Positions 17,554 through 28,615 of a stretch of 64,000 nucleotides of DNA are shown piece by piece. Source of the stretch: Mariniblastus sp. (lineage in GTDB: Bacteria; Planctomycetota; Planctomycetia; Pirellulales; Pirellulaceae); contig JAQXDZ010000102.1 of NCBI GenBank assembly GCA_029251085.1, positions 62,001-126,000 of the forward strand, read 5' to 3'. How positions within the stretch are numbered: position 1 is the first letter of the stretch; the number at the start of each line of letters is the position of its first letter. Under the pieces are notes generated by a model. That model searched no databases. It had not been told where the DNA came from and saw only the letters and a list, made by a program, of their open reading frames with translations. A program made the position numbers and the translations under genes.

Positions 17554-19062
17554 TCACTCAGAGCTGGACGCATTCACGCGACTTCGAGCATTCTTACCTT
17601 TGCGTTGAGGTCTTCGGCGTTTTGCGGTGGATTCGGTCGCCCCTGCTCCGCTCGAGGCACGCTTGCCTCCTCCCGGCTTCTTACTAGATTTTTTCGCAGA
17701 GCTTTCACCCGTTCTAGCACTTTTGACAGCACTCGCCTTTTCCGTTCGCACTCGACGGCGTCGACGCTTCGTCGTTCGCTTCCCTTTTTCGCTACCCGTC
17801 GACTCATCCCCTGAACCTCGACTGCCCGAACCCTTTCGAGACCGTCCCCCTTGAGACGTTCCCGAGCGGCTTCCTCCTGAGGACTTGCGTCCGGTTCGTC
17901 CTCGTGTTGAATTTGGACTTGAGCTTGGCAAGGTCACCGATAAATCCTGATTGACGGGAATCTCTTGATCAATCAGCTTTTCAATTGACTTTAAATCTCC
18001 TTGATCACCGGCGCTGCAAAACGAGATAGCGATCCCCTTCGCACCGGCTCGCCCCGTTCGACCAATTCGGTGAACGTATGCTTCCGGTTCCATTGGTAAA
18101 TCAAAATTGACAACATGGGTTACTCCTTCAATGTCAATTCCGCGTGCAGCAACGTCAGTCGCAACCAGGATCTTTACAAATTGGTTACGAAACGCATCGA
18201 GCGCACGCTGTCTCGCATTTTGAGATTTATTTCCATGGATCGCGGCAGCCTTAAGCCCTTCTTTGTTCAATCGTTCAGTGACAAAGTTTGCTGAACGTTT
18301 CGTTTTGGTAAAAACGATCGCGCGTAAATCACCACGCGAAGAGAGAATTCTCTGCAACAATTCAGGCTTACCTTTGCGGGGCACAAAGATAACTTGCTGT
18401 TTAATCTTCTTTACACTTCGCGTTTTCGGTGTGACATCCACTTTCACCGGATCGACTAAAAGCTTGTCCGTTATTTCAACAATCGCAGGCGCCATCGTAG
18501 CCGAGAAAAACAACGACTGCCTCTTCGCCGGCAGTTCGCGGATAATCCGTTTGATGTCAGGCATAAACCCCATATCGAGCATCCGGTCTGCTTCATCGAG
18601 AACGAACACTTCGAGCTTGTCCAGCTGAATGAAACCCTGGTTCATCAAATCTAATAATCGGCCGGGAGTCGCTATTACAGTGTGAACGCCGCGCTGGAGC
18701 GAACGCACTTGAGAAGTCTGGCTGACGCCGCCATAAACCAAAGCATGGCGAAGCTTCAAATGTTTACCATAGGTCGCAAAACTATCCCCGATCTGCACAG
18801 CCAACTCACGAGTCGGGGCTAGCACAAGTGCGAACGGGCGTTTCGCTTTGGCGGAACGATTTTGCAAACCTAGCCGATTGAGAATCGGCAACGCAAAAGC
18901 CGCCGTCTTACCAGTCCCCGTTTGGGCACACCCCAAGACGTCTCGCCGCTTGAGGGCAACCGGGATGGTCTGCGATTGAATAGGCGTTGGGATTTTATAA
19001 TTTTCGCCCGCAATTGCTCGCTGCAATGGCTCGATTAAATTTAACTCGGTGAAGGTCTTCAA
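17554..19062 (-). CDS. DEAD-box RNA helicase (RhlE-like) with basic C-terminal tail
   Basis: 502 aa; AQTGTGKTAAFALP, PTRELAVQI, VLDEADRMLDMGF, FFSATM, HRIGRTGRAGAKG; C-terminal R/K/S/G-rich tail. Confidence 0.95.
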   Translation of the reverse strand: MKTFTELNLIEPLQRAIAGENYKIPTPIQSQTIPVALKRRDVLGCAQTGTGKTAAFALPILNRLGLQNRSAKAKRPFALVLAPTRELAVQIGDSFATYGKHLKLRHALVYGGVSQTSQVRSLQRGVHTVIATPGRLLDLMNQGFIQLDKLEVFVLDEADRMLDMGFMPDIKRIIRELPAKRQSLFFSATMAPAIVEITDKLLVDPVKVDVTPKTRSVKKIKQQVIFVPRKGKPELLQRILSSRGDLRAIVFTKTKRSANFVTERLNKEGLKAAAIHGNKSQNARQRALDAFRNQFVKILVATDVAARGIDIEGVTHVVNFDLPMEPEAYVHRIGRTGRAGAKGIAISFCSAGDQGDLKSIEKLIDQEIPVNQDLSVTLPSSSPNSTRGRTGRKSSGGSRSGTSQGGRSRKGSGSRGSGDESTGSEKGKRTTKRRRRRVRTEKASAVKSARTGESSAKKSSKKPGGGKRASSGAGATESTAKRRRPQRKGKNARSRVNASSSE

Positions 19063-19419
19063 TGGTTTTCCTTTAAGAACTCGCTAAGACAACCTGCTGG
19101 AATCAATTCAGCGTTTGGTGCTCGGAGTCAACAGAAGTCGCAAATCATGGCATCTTCGACGCCTTTGCCGGAACCTACTGACCGATAATTAACGATGGAT
19201 CAGCGGGGGTAGCGCCCATTTTTCAAATTCGAAAAATGTGGACTGCCTCTCAGTCTACACCTTGCCAGAAGTCCTCATAGTGCAAAAACACCGATCGCCA
19301 GAGATATTCTCGTCAACAAACGGACAAATCTGTTCCACTCCACTTCCCAAAATATTAAAATTTCCTGAGAGAATATTTGCTTTCCTCCTTCTTACTTCAA
19401 TACTCAAGCCGACTACATC

Positions 19420-20223
19420 ATGCCAAATTCAAATCGTTTAGACCGCCGCTGCTTCAAACACTGTCTCATTTCTTTCAGTGCGATTGCCCTTTTAACCATC
19501 ATTTCCATTGAGTCAGCCCAAGCCCAAACATTCAAAAATGCAATCGCCAAAGCTGACCTCATCCTCTCCCACAACTTCGACAAACCTCTCAACACACAAG
19601 ACTGGTGGTCGAACGATAGTCGAGCTCAAAAGTCGGCCAAGATCGCTAAACACAAAATGGTTCCCCAGGCGAGCGTTAAGGAAGGCGTTCTACAAATTCG
19701 CCGAACCGAAGGCTCTGACCATGCAGCCGTCGCGAGAACAAAAGTGCAATTTCAAGATGCTGTAATCACCTGCAAATTCCTACTCGCTGAAAATCAGAAA
19801 TTCAGCGTGAACATCAATGACCCAAATTGCAAGACGGTCCATGCAGGACACCTTTGCCGCGTGGAGGTAAGTACCAAGTCAGTTGTTATTCAAGACCAAA
19901 AAACTGGAACCATGGCTAATGAGTACCGAAAACTAAAAGAGAGCGGAGCCTCAAAATCAGAACTAGCGAAACGGGTCAAAGGTAAATCCAAAGCGACCAA
20001 ACGGGCCACCGAGGCATCCCAATGGCACGAACTGAAAATCTTACTTGAAGGCGAAAAAATCGCGGTTCAAATCGACAATGAATTCGTCAGTCAATTTTCG
20101 TCCTCAGGAATTGGACATCCAACAAAAGAAAATATCGCGTTTTCTGTTCCCCGAATGGTCGACATCAAAAACCTCGCGATCTATCGAATCGCACCCAAAC
20201 CATCCAGAACAGAACAACCTTAA
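19420..20223 (+). CDS. Secreted protein, possible DUF1080/LamG-like fold
   Basis: 267 aa; signal-like N-terminus; WHELKILLEGEKIAVQIDNEFVSQFSSSGIGHPTKENIAFSVP resembles concanavalin-like domains of planctomycete secreted proteins. Confidence 0.6.
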   Translation: MPNSNRLDRRCFKHCLISFSAIALLTIISIESAQAQTFKNAIAKADLILSHNFDKPLNTQDWWSNDSRAQKSAKIAKHKMVPQASVKEGVLQIRRTEGSDHAAVARTKVQFQDAVITCKFLLAENQKFSVNINDPNCKTVHAGHLCRVEVSTKSVVIQDQKTGTMANEYRKLKESGASKSELAKRVKGKSKATKRATEASQWHELKILLEGEKIAVQIDNEFVSQFSSSGIGHPTKENIAFSVPRMVDIKNLAIYRIAPKPSRTEQP

Positions 20224-20268
20224 CCAACAAATAATGAAAATGGGGTTGGCAATTACCCGACCCTGTTT

Positions 20269-21009
20269 TCAGAATTTTTTGCTGCGGCGATACTCCGATG
20301 GAGAGACTTTCATTTGCTTGCGAAAGCAGCGCGAAAAATGAGCATGGTCAAAAAAACCACACCGAATCGCGATCGTTGCCACCGTCTCATCGGTCTGGGC
20401 TAATTCCCGACAAGCGACCTCCAGCCGAACACGCGAAAGATACTGTCGGGCTGAGACCCCAAATACCCGACGAAACTGCCGATCAAATTGACTAACCGAG
20501 AGCTTCGCCCTTGCTGCTAGTTCAGACGCATTGAGCTTTTGTTGGTAATTCGAATGTAAATATTCAACCACATTGGCAAATCGTTTGGCGTCTTTCGATT
20601 CCCCCCGCTTGGTATCAACTTGACGGGAAAACCCAGCGATGCCCACCACAACGCCTTCGCCATTGCGAAGTGGAATCTTACTGGTCATTACTAACCGTGG
20701 AGAACCAGCCATCTCCGGTGCGCTCTCAAGACGATTGATTATCGGCTCACCCGTCCGCATTACCTGCTCGTCGTCCTGGCGATAACTCTCGGCTCGCTGC
20801 GATGGAAAAAAATCGAAATCAGTTCTACCGATCACTTCGCTTCGATCCAGTACGCCGCAGTATTCACAACCTCTTTGATTGATCGCCAGAAAACGACCGC
20901 GGAGGTCCTTCACAAAAAAACTAACCTCGGGTTGCAGGTTAAAGAGGTCCAAAAACTCCGTTACATCGACTTGTGAGAAAAACGAGCGGACGAGACTTGT
21001 ATTATTCAT
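20269..21009 (-). CDS. PAS domain-containing AraC family transcriptional regulator
   Basis: 246 aa; PAS-like PEVSFFVKDLRGRFLAINQRGCEYCG; AraC HTH TVATIAIRCGFFDHAHFSRCFRKQMKVSPSEYRR. Confidence 0.92.
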   Translation of the reverse strand: MNNTSLVRSFFSQVDVTEFLDLFNLQPEVSFFVKDLRGRFLAINQRGCEYCGVLDRSEVIGRTDFDFFPSQRAESYRQDDEQVMRTGEPIINRLESAPEMAGSPRLVMTSKIPLRNGEGVVVGIAGFSRQVDTKRGESKDAKRFANVVEYLHSNYQQKLNASELAARAKLSVSQFDRQFRRVFGVSARQYLSRVRLEVACRELAQTDETVATIAIRCGFFDHAHFSRCFRKQMKVSPSEYRRSKKF

Positions 21010-21078
21010 ATTGACTTTTTACACAAAGATGCGGTGGCTGTGCAAGCCAAACAGCGCGATCTGAGATATGATTAGTGC

Positions 21079-23997
21079 ATGAAAAGAATCTTAATGACCA
21101 TCTGCCTTGCTTGGCTACCGACTTGCACAGTGTTTTCCGACGTCGACTTTAATCGTGAAATTCGACCCATCCTCAGTAAGCATTGTTTCGCCTGCCATGG
21201 ATTCGACCCCTCGACTCGCGAAGCCGAATTGCGACTGGACAATTTCGAAGGAGCGACTCGCGATCTCGGTGGAAGTTTTGCTCTCGTACCCCATCAGCCG
21301 AAGGCAAGCGAGATTGTCACGCGAATTTATTCAGACGATGCCGATGTGTTGATGCCTCCTCCGGAAAGTGGACAGCCACTAACTGATGCCGAAAAAAACC
21401 TTCTTCGGCAATGGATTACTGAAGGTGGTGCCTATTCAGCGCACTGGTCTTTCGTCGCCCCCACACAAAAACCTCTGCCGGCTGTCAAACACTCGCAATG
21501 GCCCAAACGTCCGATCGATTATTTCATTTTAAAACAAATGGAGGCGGAGGACTTTGCTCCCGCTTCCCCAGCGGATCCCGCTCAACTTTTGCGGCGTGTA
21601 GCCCTCGACTTGACCGGCCTTCCCCCGACGCCTGAGTCAGCAGCACGCTTCCTGGCCAATCCCTCGTCTGAAAACTACGAACGGGAGGTCGACCTATTGC
21701 TTGCAACCCCCGCTTATGGTGAACACTGGGCGCGGATGTGGCTCGACCTCGCGCGTTATGCAGACACCAAAGGCTATGAAAAAGATCGACACCGTGACAT
21801 CTGGCGCTATCGAGACTGGGTGATCGACGCACTCAATCAAGACATGTCGTTTGAGCAATTTACGAGGGAACAATTGGCTGGTGATCTGCTGCCTGAAAGA
21901 ACGGACGATCAAATTCTTGCCACGGCGTTCCATCGCAACACGATGACCAACGAAGAGGGTGGGACTGACGACGAAGAATTCAGAGTTGCCGCGGTTAAAG
22001 ACAGGGTCGATACGACGATGCAAGTTTGGATGGGATTAACCATGGGTTGCGCGAAATGCCATTCCCATAAATACGATCCGATCAGCATCAGCGATTACTA
22101 CTCTTTTTTGTCGTACTTTAATCAAACACAGGATCGGGATACCGAGTCTCCGTTTCACCCTACGCCTACGTCCGAGCAAGCAAAAGCAATCGCTGCTCAA
22201 CAAGACATCGTTACGTTGGCAAGCAAAGAACTCAATGGTCGACCAGCCGATTTTGACAGCAAGCTTTCCCAGTGGAAGCAACAATTCACCAAAACTCCAC
22301 TCTGGCAAAACCTAAAACTGGTGGAATCGACCTCGGAAGCAGAGGTTGTTTTAAAACAGCAAGATGACCACATCATTTTAGCAACAGGCAACCGCCCGGA
22401 ACGAGATACCTGGACACTAACTTTTGAGTTACCCGCTCTACCCGATGGAAAAAAACACCGCTCACTTCGAATTGAACATTTCCCAAAATCAATCGCCGGC
22501 GGTGACTGGGCAGACAAAAACGTAGCAATTCGGGATTTGACCGTTGAGCAAATCCAAGACACCGGAACACCCAAGAAAATCATACTCTCCAATCCGCGCG
22601 CAACTTTTTCCCAACGCAATTGGGAGGTCGCCAAACTAATCAACGGAGACAACTCCGCAGGCTGGGCACTCTCACCCAAATTCAAAAACCCGCAAAACTG
22701 TATTCTTGATTTTTCCGAGCCAATCGCTGCGGGCATCATTCGAATCACCCTTGAACAACAATACGGAGAAGGCCTGCTACTCGCCCGCTCGCGTTTTTCA
22801 GCCAGCCCCTACCCTGCTGAGTGGCTAATCGCCGAGCTCAAACCTAATTTCGAAGAAATCTTTTGGTCGCTTAGCGATCCACAACATTCTGCAAAAAAGA
22901 AAAAATATCAAACCGAATTAGCTAAACTAGCGGCATTGAAAAAGGCAGTCACCCGTACACCCGTGATGGCAGAGTTGCCTGCCGCCCAACAACGTAAAAC
23001 AAAAATCAACAATCGAGGAAACTTTCTTGATCTCGGTGACGAGGTCACTCCCAACGTTCTGGAAATATTTGGAAATTTCCCTGACAACACAGCACCCAAT
23101 CGCCTTGGCGTCGCAAAATGGCTAATGCAACCTGAAAACCCACTCACTTCACGGGTAATGGTCAATCGAATTTGGTCGCGAATCTTCGGGGTTGGAATTG
23201 TCGAAACAGAAGAAGATTTTGGATCGCAGGGACTCCCCCCTTCTCACCCCGATTTACTAGATTGGTTAGCAGTCGATTTCCGGGAACAAGGCTGGTCGAT
23301 CAAGACGCTCCTCAAGACAATCGTAACTTCCAGCACGTACCAACAAAGCGCGGTCGCGACTCCCGACCATCTTTCCCGCGACCCTCGCAATCGTCTGCTC
23401 GCACGGGGACCGCGGTTCCGACTCTCTGCCGAAACCGTTCGCGATCAGGCGCTTGCGATCAGTGGTTTACTGACGAAACAAGTTGGCGGTAAATCTGTGA
23501 TGCCACCCCAACCTAGCGGTGTTTGGAAAACCACGTACAGTGGTGACGATTGGAAAAACGCGACCGGCCCGGATCGCTACCGCCGAGGTCTTTACACCTA
23601 CCTCAAACGCACCAGCCCTTATCCAGCCATGACAACCTTTGATGCCGGCAGCGGCGAAGTCTGCCAAGTGCGTCGCATTCGAACCAACACGCCTCTTCAA
23701 GCACTAGTGACCCTCAACGATACCGCATTTTTGGAAGCAGCCGGCGGATTAGCCCAACGCATGCAACAATCCTCGCAGGATTTGGAAAAGCAAATCGTCA
23801 ACGGCTTTACAATGGCACTCGTCCGGAAACCCACACCTCGGGAAACCAAGCGATTACTGGACTTGTACGCATCCCTTGCAATCGATGAGGAAGCTTCCAA
23901 GTCGCTTCTTCAAGCGTCCGCATTGTCTGAAGGTGATCCTCGCCTGGTCGCCATCGCGAACGTTCTACTTAATCTTGACGAAACACTGATGAAATAA
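21079..23997 (+). CDS. PSCyt1/DUF1549/DUF1553 protein
   Basis: 972 aa; CFACHGFDPSTREAELRLD, CAKCHSHKYDPISISDYY, NPLTSRVMVNRIWSRIFG, RIRTNTPLQALVTLND. Confidence 0.94.
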   Translation: MKRILMTICLAWLPTCTVFSDVDFNREIRPILSKHCFACHGFDPSTREAELRLDNFEGATRDLGGSFALVPHQPKASEIVTRIYSDDADVLMPPPESGQPLTDAEKNLLRQWITEGGAYSAHWSFVAPTQKPLPAVKHSQWPKRPIDYFILKQMEAEDFAPASPADPAQLLRRVALDLTGLPPTPESAARFLANPSSENYEREVDLLLATPAYGEHWARMWLDLARYADTKGYEKDRHRDIWRYRDWVIDALNQDMSFEQFTREQLAGDLLPERTDDQILATAFHRNTMTNEEGGTDDEEFRVAAVKDRVDTTMQVWMGLTMGCAKCHSHKYDPISISDYYSFLSYFNQTQDRDTESPFHPTPTSEQAKAIAAQQDIVTLASKELNGRPADFDSKLSQWKQQFTKTPLWQNLKLVESTSEAEVVLKQQDDHIILATGNRPERDTWTLTFELPALPDGKKHRSLRIEHFPKSIAGGDWADKNVAIRDLTVEQIQDTGTPKKIILSNPRATFSQRNWEVAKLINGDNSAGWALSPKFKNPQNCILDFSEPIAAGIIRITLEQQYGEGLLLARSRFSASPYPAEWLIAELKPNFEEIFWSLSDPQHSAKKKKYQTELAKLAALKKAVTRTPVMAELPAAQQRKTKINNRGNFLDLGDEVTPNVLEIFGNFPDNTAPNRLGVAKWLMQPENPLTSRVMVNRIWSRIFGVGIVETEEDFGSQGLPPSHPDLLDWLAVDFREQGWSIKTLLKTIVTSSTYQQSAVATPDHLSRDPRNRLLARGPRFRLSAETVRDQALAISGLLTKQVGGKSVMPPQPSGVWKTTYSGDDWKNATGPDRYRRGLYTYLKRTSPYPAMTTFDAGSGEVCQVRRIRTNTPLQALVTLNDTAFLEAAGGLAQRMQQSSQDLEKQIVNGFTMALVRKPTPRETKRLLDLYASLAIDEEASKSLLQASALSEGDPRLVAIANVLLNLDETLMK

Positions 23998-24004
23998 GAT
24001 TGAT

Positions 24005-25504
24005 ATGAAACTGCCTCTCCCACTTAAAAAAATTCAAGCGACAACTCGGCGTCAATTTTTTGGCCAAACGGGTTTAGGGCTCGGATCGATTGCGCTCAGT
24101 TCCTTGCTTAACCAGGAAAGCCCAGACGAACCAACCGGCTTTCGAATTCCGGCAAAAGCAAAATCTGTCATCTACTTGCACATGGCAGGTTCTCCTTCCC
24201 AGTTGGAATTATTCGAACACAAACCGGCACTCGACCGACTGCACGACACGCAGTGTCCTCAGGAATATCTGGAGGGAAAACGGTTTGCTTTTATTCGCGG
24301 CGTGCCCAAGATGCTTGGCTCTCAATTCAAGTTCCAGCGAACCGGGCAGAGCGGCCAATGGGTCAGTGATCGGCTGCCACATCTCAGTAAGGTCATTGAT
24401 GATCTCTGTGTCATTCGTTCGGTCCACACAGAACAATTCAATCACTCTCCCGCACAATTGCTGATGCAAACTGGCAACCCTCTATTGGGCTACCCCTCGA
24501 TTGGCTCGTGGGCGACCTACGGTCTGGGAAGCGAAAACAAAGACCTTCCCGGATTCATGGTGCTCTCGTCTGGTGGAAAAACTCCCAGTGCCGGAAAATC
24601 TCTTTGGGGCAGCGGATTCCTGCCCACAATCTACCAAGGTGTTCAATGCCGAACTGATGGTGGTGATCCGATTCTCTTCCTCAGCGATCCCAAAGGGCTT
24701 AATCGGGGGGAGCGGCGCAAAACACTGGACGCAATTGCCGATCTGAATCGGTATCAGCATGAGCATATCGGTGACCCTGAAACGATCACGCGCATCGCCC
24801 AATACGAACTTGCATTTAAAATGCAAATATCGGTTCCTGAAGTAATGGATATTGGACGCGAGTCTCAATCGATGCTCGACCTCTACGGAGCAAAACCGGG
24901 GCATGTCTCGGCCGCTGAATCGGCCGCCGACCCCAGAACACTTTATAAAGGCGATGACCCGACGTTTGCCAACAATTGTTTGCTCGCCAGGCGGCTGGTC
25001 GAAAGCGGTGTTCGGTTTGTCCAACTGTACGATTGGGGGTGGGACCACCACGGCTCCTCTCCCGGAGAATCAATCGACGAGACGCTGCCAATCAAATGTC
25101 GACAAATCGATCGCGCTGTCGCGGGTTTGATTACCGATTTAAAACAACGTGGTCTGCTCGACGAGACGCTAGTTGTTTGGGGAGGCGAATTCGGCAGAAC
25201 GCCAATGATGCAAAACAACGTTCGCAAAAATCTGGTCAAGGGATTCATTGGCCGGGACCACCATCCCCACGCCTTTACCATGTGGATGGCCGGGGGAGGT
25301 ATCAAACCCGGAGTTTATGGTCAAACCGATGATATTGGCTATTACATTACAGAAAATGCGGTTAGCATTCGCGACCTTCAATCAACCATTCTCCACCAGA
25401 TTGGAATTGATCCCAAACGATTCAACTTCCCTTATCAAGGCCTCAAACAAAGGCTCATCGGCCCTTCCGACGAAGGCAAAGTGATTCGAGATATCCTTGC
25501 CTGA
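24005..25504 (+). CDS. DUF1501 family protein with Tat-like signal
   Basis: 499 aa; TTRRQFFGQTGLGLGSIALSSLL; GEFGRTPMMQ; GRDHHPHAFTMWMAGGGIKPG; ends with TGA. Confidence 0.93.
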   Translation: MKLPLPLKKIQATTRRQFFGQTGLGLGSIALSSLLNQESPDEPTGFRIPAKAKSVIYLHMAGSPSQLELFEHKPALDRLHDTQCPQEYLEGKRFAFIRGVPKMLGSQFKFQRTGQSGQWVSDRLPHLSKVIDDLCVIRSVHTEQFNHSPAQLLMQTGNPLLGYPSIGSWATYGLGSENKDLPGFMVLSSGGKTPSAGKSLWGSGFLPTIYQGVQCRTDGGDPILFLSDPKGLNRGERRKTLDAIADLNRYQHEHIGDPETITRIAQYELAFKMQISVPEVMDIGRESQSMLDLYGAKPGHVSAAESAADPRTLYKGDDPTFANNCLLARRLVESGVRFVQLYDWGWDHHGSSPGESIDETLPIKCRQIDRAVAGLITDLKQRGLLDETLVVWGGEFGRTPMMQNNVRKNLVKGFIGRDHHPHAFTMWMAGGGIKPGVYGQTDDIGYYITENAVSIRDLQSTILHQIGIDPKRFNFPYQGLKQRLIGPSDEGKVIRDILA

Positions 25505-25555
25505 TTCGATTTATTAGAATTCACAGCCGATTCAAATACATTAAAATAACAGGCT

Positions 25556-28500
25556 ATGAACTCTAATTTTTCAATCACTTTGCTGCTCTTTTGTTTCGCC
25601 CTTTCGAAACCATCGGTCGCTGAAGAACCGGTAGATTTTGCAAGGGACATTCAGCCAATTCTTGCTGAAAACTGCTATTTCTGTCACGGGCCCGATGCCA
25701 AACAGCGCGCCTCCGACCTCCGACTCGATATTGAAGAGGATGCAAAACAGTCAATCATCGCGGGGGATGCTAATTCCAGTGAATTGTATTCCCGCATTCG
25801 ATCCGATGATCCTGACGAACAAATGCCGCCGCCGGATTCACACCGAAGCTTAACCCCCGACCAGATTTCATTGATCCAAAAATGGATCGATCAAGGCGGA
25901 AAGTGGGGGCAACACTGGGCCTACAAACCGATCGTGAAGCCGGAGATCGAGGCGAGTAACGCGATTGATTTTTTTGTCCAACAACAACTTCATCAGCAGG
26001 GTCTTCAGTTTTCACCGATTGCCGATCGCCGAACATTGCTTCGACGCGTCAGCCTCGACCTCACCGGTTTACCACCAACCGTTGAGCAAATCGATACGTT
26101 CCTTGCCGACTCTTCACCGGACGCCTATCAGCAAATGGTCGAGAGAATGCTCCAATCACCTGCCTATGGTGAACGCATGGCCTGGGACTGGCTCGATTCA
26201 GCAAGGTACGCCGATACCAATGGCTACCAAGGTGATAACGAACGGACCATGTGGCCGTGGCGAGATTGGGTAATTGGTGCGTTCAATGACAACCTCCCCT
26301 TCGATCAGTTTTCTAAATGGCAAATCGCTGGCGACCTATTAACCAAACCGACCGAAGAACAAATTCTGGCAACCGGATTCAATCGAAATCATCCCATCAA
26401 TGGCGAAGGCGGCAGGATCCCAGAGGAGAACCGCATCGACTATGTGATGGACATGACGGAAACGACCGGCACCGTCTGGCTGAGCCTGACCTTCAATTGC
26501 TGTCGCTGCCATGACCATAAATACGATCAACTGACACAGGATGACTATTACAGTCTCTTTGCATTTTTTAATCAAACTCCAGTAACCGGCGCTGGCGGCA
26601 ATGCCCAAACGGCGCCGGTACTGTCTGTGCCTGACCAGCCTCAACGACTGCAACTGGCAAAACTAAAGAATGAATTATCAAAATTTGAATCAGAACAAAA
26701 ACGTCTTATCGGTGCACTCAACCAGAAACAGAGTGACTGGGAATTAGCCCAAACCAAACAATTACAGGAAATAAATACGTGGTCAGTCTGGCACCCCGAA
26801 TCCTACTCCGCCCAGAAGGCCGATTTAGGTTATTCCAATGATGGTTCGCTGCTCACCTCGGGAGCAAATCCCGCCAACGATAATTACGAACTCACTGGCA
26901 AATCAGATCTCGCCACTATCCAAGCCATTCGCTTGGAAACCCTGAAACACGCGTCGATGACTGCCGGTGGTCTCACGCGATCGAACAGTTCCAATTTTGT
27001 CTTAACTGATTTTGCCGCATATCTCATCGAACCGGGAAAGCCTCCGACCCGTCTTCCATTCAAACAAGCACAAGCTGATTACGAACAACCGGGTCATGGT
27101 GCCCAATTAGCGATCGATGCAAATGCCCAATCAGGATGGGCTGTCTGGGCTTCCAATAAGAATATGCAGCAGGAGCACGAGGCCATCTTCTCGTTTGAAA
27201 AACCAGTCACCTTGTCGCCTGATGCAAAAATCAAATTCGTACTCAAACACGAATCAGTACACAAACAACACAATATTGGGAGACTGAGAATCTCCCTCAC
27301 CGAACAGAACAACCCGACGCTCGCTGGCGATACAAAACAGTTACTGGCGGCTTTGCAGCAACCGATTGATTCGCGGTCGCCGGCGCAACTCAAACTAATT
27401 CAACAAAAACACTTCGAATCTGATACGGATTACCAAACGCAAGCCACCAAGATCGAATCCATTAACAGTCAAATTAAAACGCGGGCGAAAGGGTACCCCA
27501 AGGTCATGGTCATGGCGGATGGCCCCAAACTTCGTAAAACATATCGGTTAAACCGGGGATCCTACGAAGACCCATTAAACGAAGTCTCCATGCGTGTGCC
27601 TGAAATGCTGGCCGCGCTGCCGAAAAACATTACCCCCAACCGACTTGCGCTTGCCAACTGGCTTTTCTCAGTCGACAACCCTCTGACACCGCGCGTTTCA
27701 ATCAATCGAATTTGGGCCAAGTTTTTCAACACAGGATTAGTCAAAACATTAGAGGATTTTGGCGTTCAGGGTGAACCACCGAGCCATCCAAAATTACTGG
27801 ACTGGTTGGCTGCTGAATATCGAGATTGCGGTTGGGACACGAAACACATGATCCGCTTAATTTTAAACAGTCGAACCTATCGCCAATCCTCCCACACGTC
27901 TTCTCACTTGCTCGAACTCGACCCAGACAACCGTCTCCTCGCGCGCGCATCGAGGTTTCGAATTCCCTCGTGGATGATCCGTGACTACGCCCTCGCATCG
28001 AGCGGGCGGTTGGTGCGAAAAATTGGCGGCCGCCCGGTGAATAGCTATCAACCGAAGGGGGTCTGGGAAGAAGCAAGTTTCGGTAAAAAGACTTATCGGC
28101 AAGATTCAGGAGACGCTCTTTACCGAAGATCGATCTACACATTTTGGCGTCGGATCGCCGCGCCGACCATGATTTTTGACAATGCCGACCGGATGACATG
28201 CTCCGTCATTTCCTACCGGACGAACACGCCGCTTCACGCCTTGAACACCCTTAACAACACGACCTACGTCGAAGCAGCTCGACTGCTCGCCAGTAGCGTC
28301 TTGAAAGAAAAATTAACCGACCAGGAAACACTTGATAAAATTTACCAACGGGTCGTGACGCGTTTACCCCGGGAAAAAGAAATTCCAATTCTCCTTGCCG
28401 GACTGGCCCACGATCGGCAACAATTTGCCGCTCATAATGACAACGTTATTTCTTTCCTAGGAGTCGGAGATTCACCTGTCGAACCCAATCTCGACCCTGT

Positions 28501-28570
28501 TGAATTAGCCTCGTGGACCAATCTCTGTATCGCCGTTTTAAATCTCGATGAAAGCCTTACACGCCAATAG
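25556..28570 (+). CDS. PSCyt1/DUF1549/DUF1553 protein
   Basis: 1004 aa; CYFCHGPDAKQRASDLRLD, CCRCHDHKYDQLTQDDYY, SYRTNTPLHALNTLNN. Confidence 0.94.
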   Translation: MNSNFSITLLLFCFALSKPSVAEEPVDFARDIQPILAENCYFCHGPDAKQRASDLRLDIEEDAKQSIIAGDANSSELYSRIRSDDPDEQMPPPDSHRSLTPDQISLIQKWIDQGGKWGQHWAYKPIVKPEIEASNAIDFFVQQQLHQQGLQFSPIADRRTLLRRVSLDLTGLPPTVEQIDTFLADSSPDAYQQMVERMLQSPAYGERMAWDWLDSARYADTNGYQGDNERTMWPWRDWVIGAFNDNLPFDQFSKWQIAGDLLTKPTEEQILATGFNRNHPINGEGGRIPEENRIDYVMDMTETTGTVWLSLTFNCCRCHDHKYDQLTQDDYYSLFAFFNQTPVTGAGGNAQTAPVLSVPDQPQRLQLAKLKNELSKFESEQKRLIGALNQKQSDWELAQTKQLQEINTWSVWHPESYSAQKADLGYSNDGSLLTSGANPANDNYELTGKSDLATIQAIRLETLKHASMTAGGLTRSNSSNFVLTDFAAYLIEPGKPPTRLPFKQAQADYEQPGHGAQLAIDANAQSGWAVWASNKNMQQEHEAIFSFEKPVTLSPDAKIKFVLKHESVHKQHNIGRLRISLTEQNNPTLAGDTKQLLAALQQPIDSRSPAQLKLIQQKHFESDTDYQTQATKIESINSQIKTRAKGYPKVMVMADGPKLRKTYRLNRGSYEDPLNEVSMRVPEMLAALPKNITPNRLALANWLFSVDNPLTPRVSINRIWAKFFNTGLVKTLEDFGVQGEPPSHPKLLDWLAAEYRDCGWDTKHMIRLILNSRTYRQSSHTSSHLLELDPDNRLLARASRFRIPSWMIRDYALASSGRLVRKIGGRPVNSYQPKGVWEEASFGKKTYRQDSGDALYRRSIYTFWRRIAAPTMIFDNADRMTCSVISYRTNTPLHALNTLNNTTYVEAARLLASSVLKEKLTDQETLDKIYQRVVTRLPREKEIPILLAGLAHDRQQFAAHNDNVISFLGVGDSPVEPNLDPVELASWTNLCIAVLNLDESLTRQ

Positions 28571-28615
28571 GCCAAGTAAATAGTTAAATTTAGGACACCC
28601 AAATTTTAAGAACAC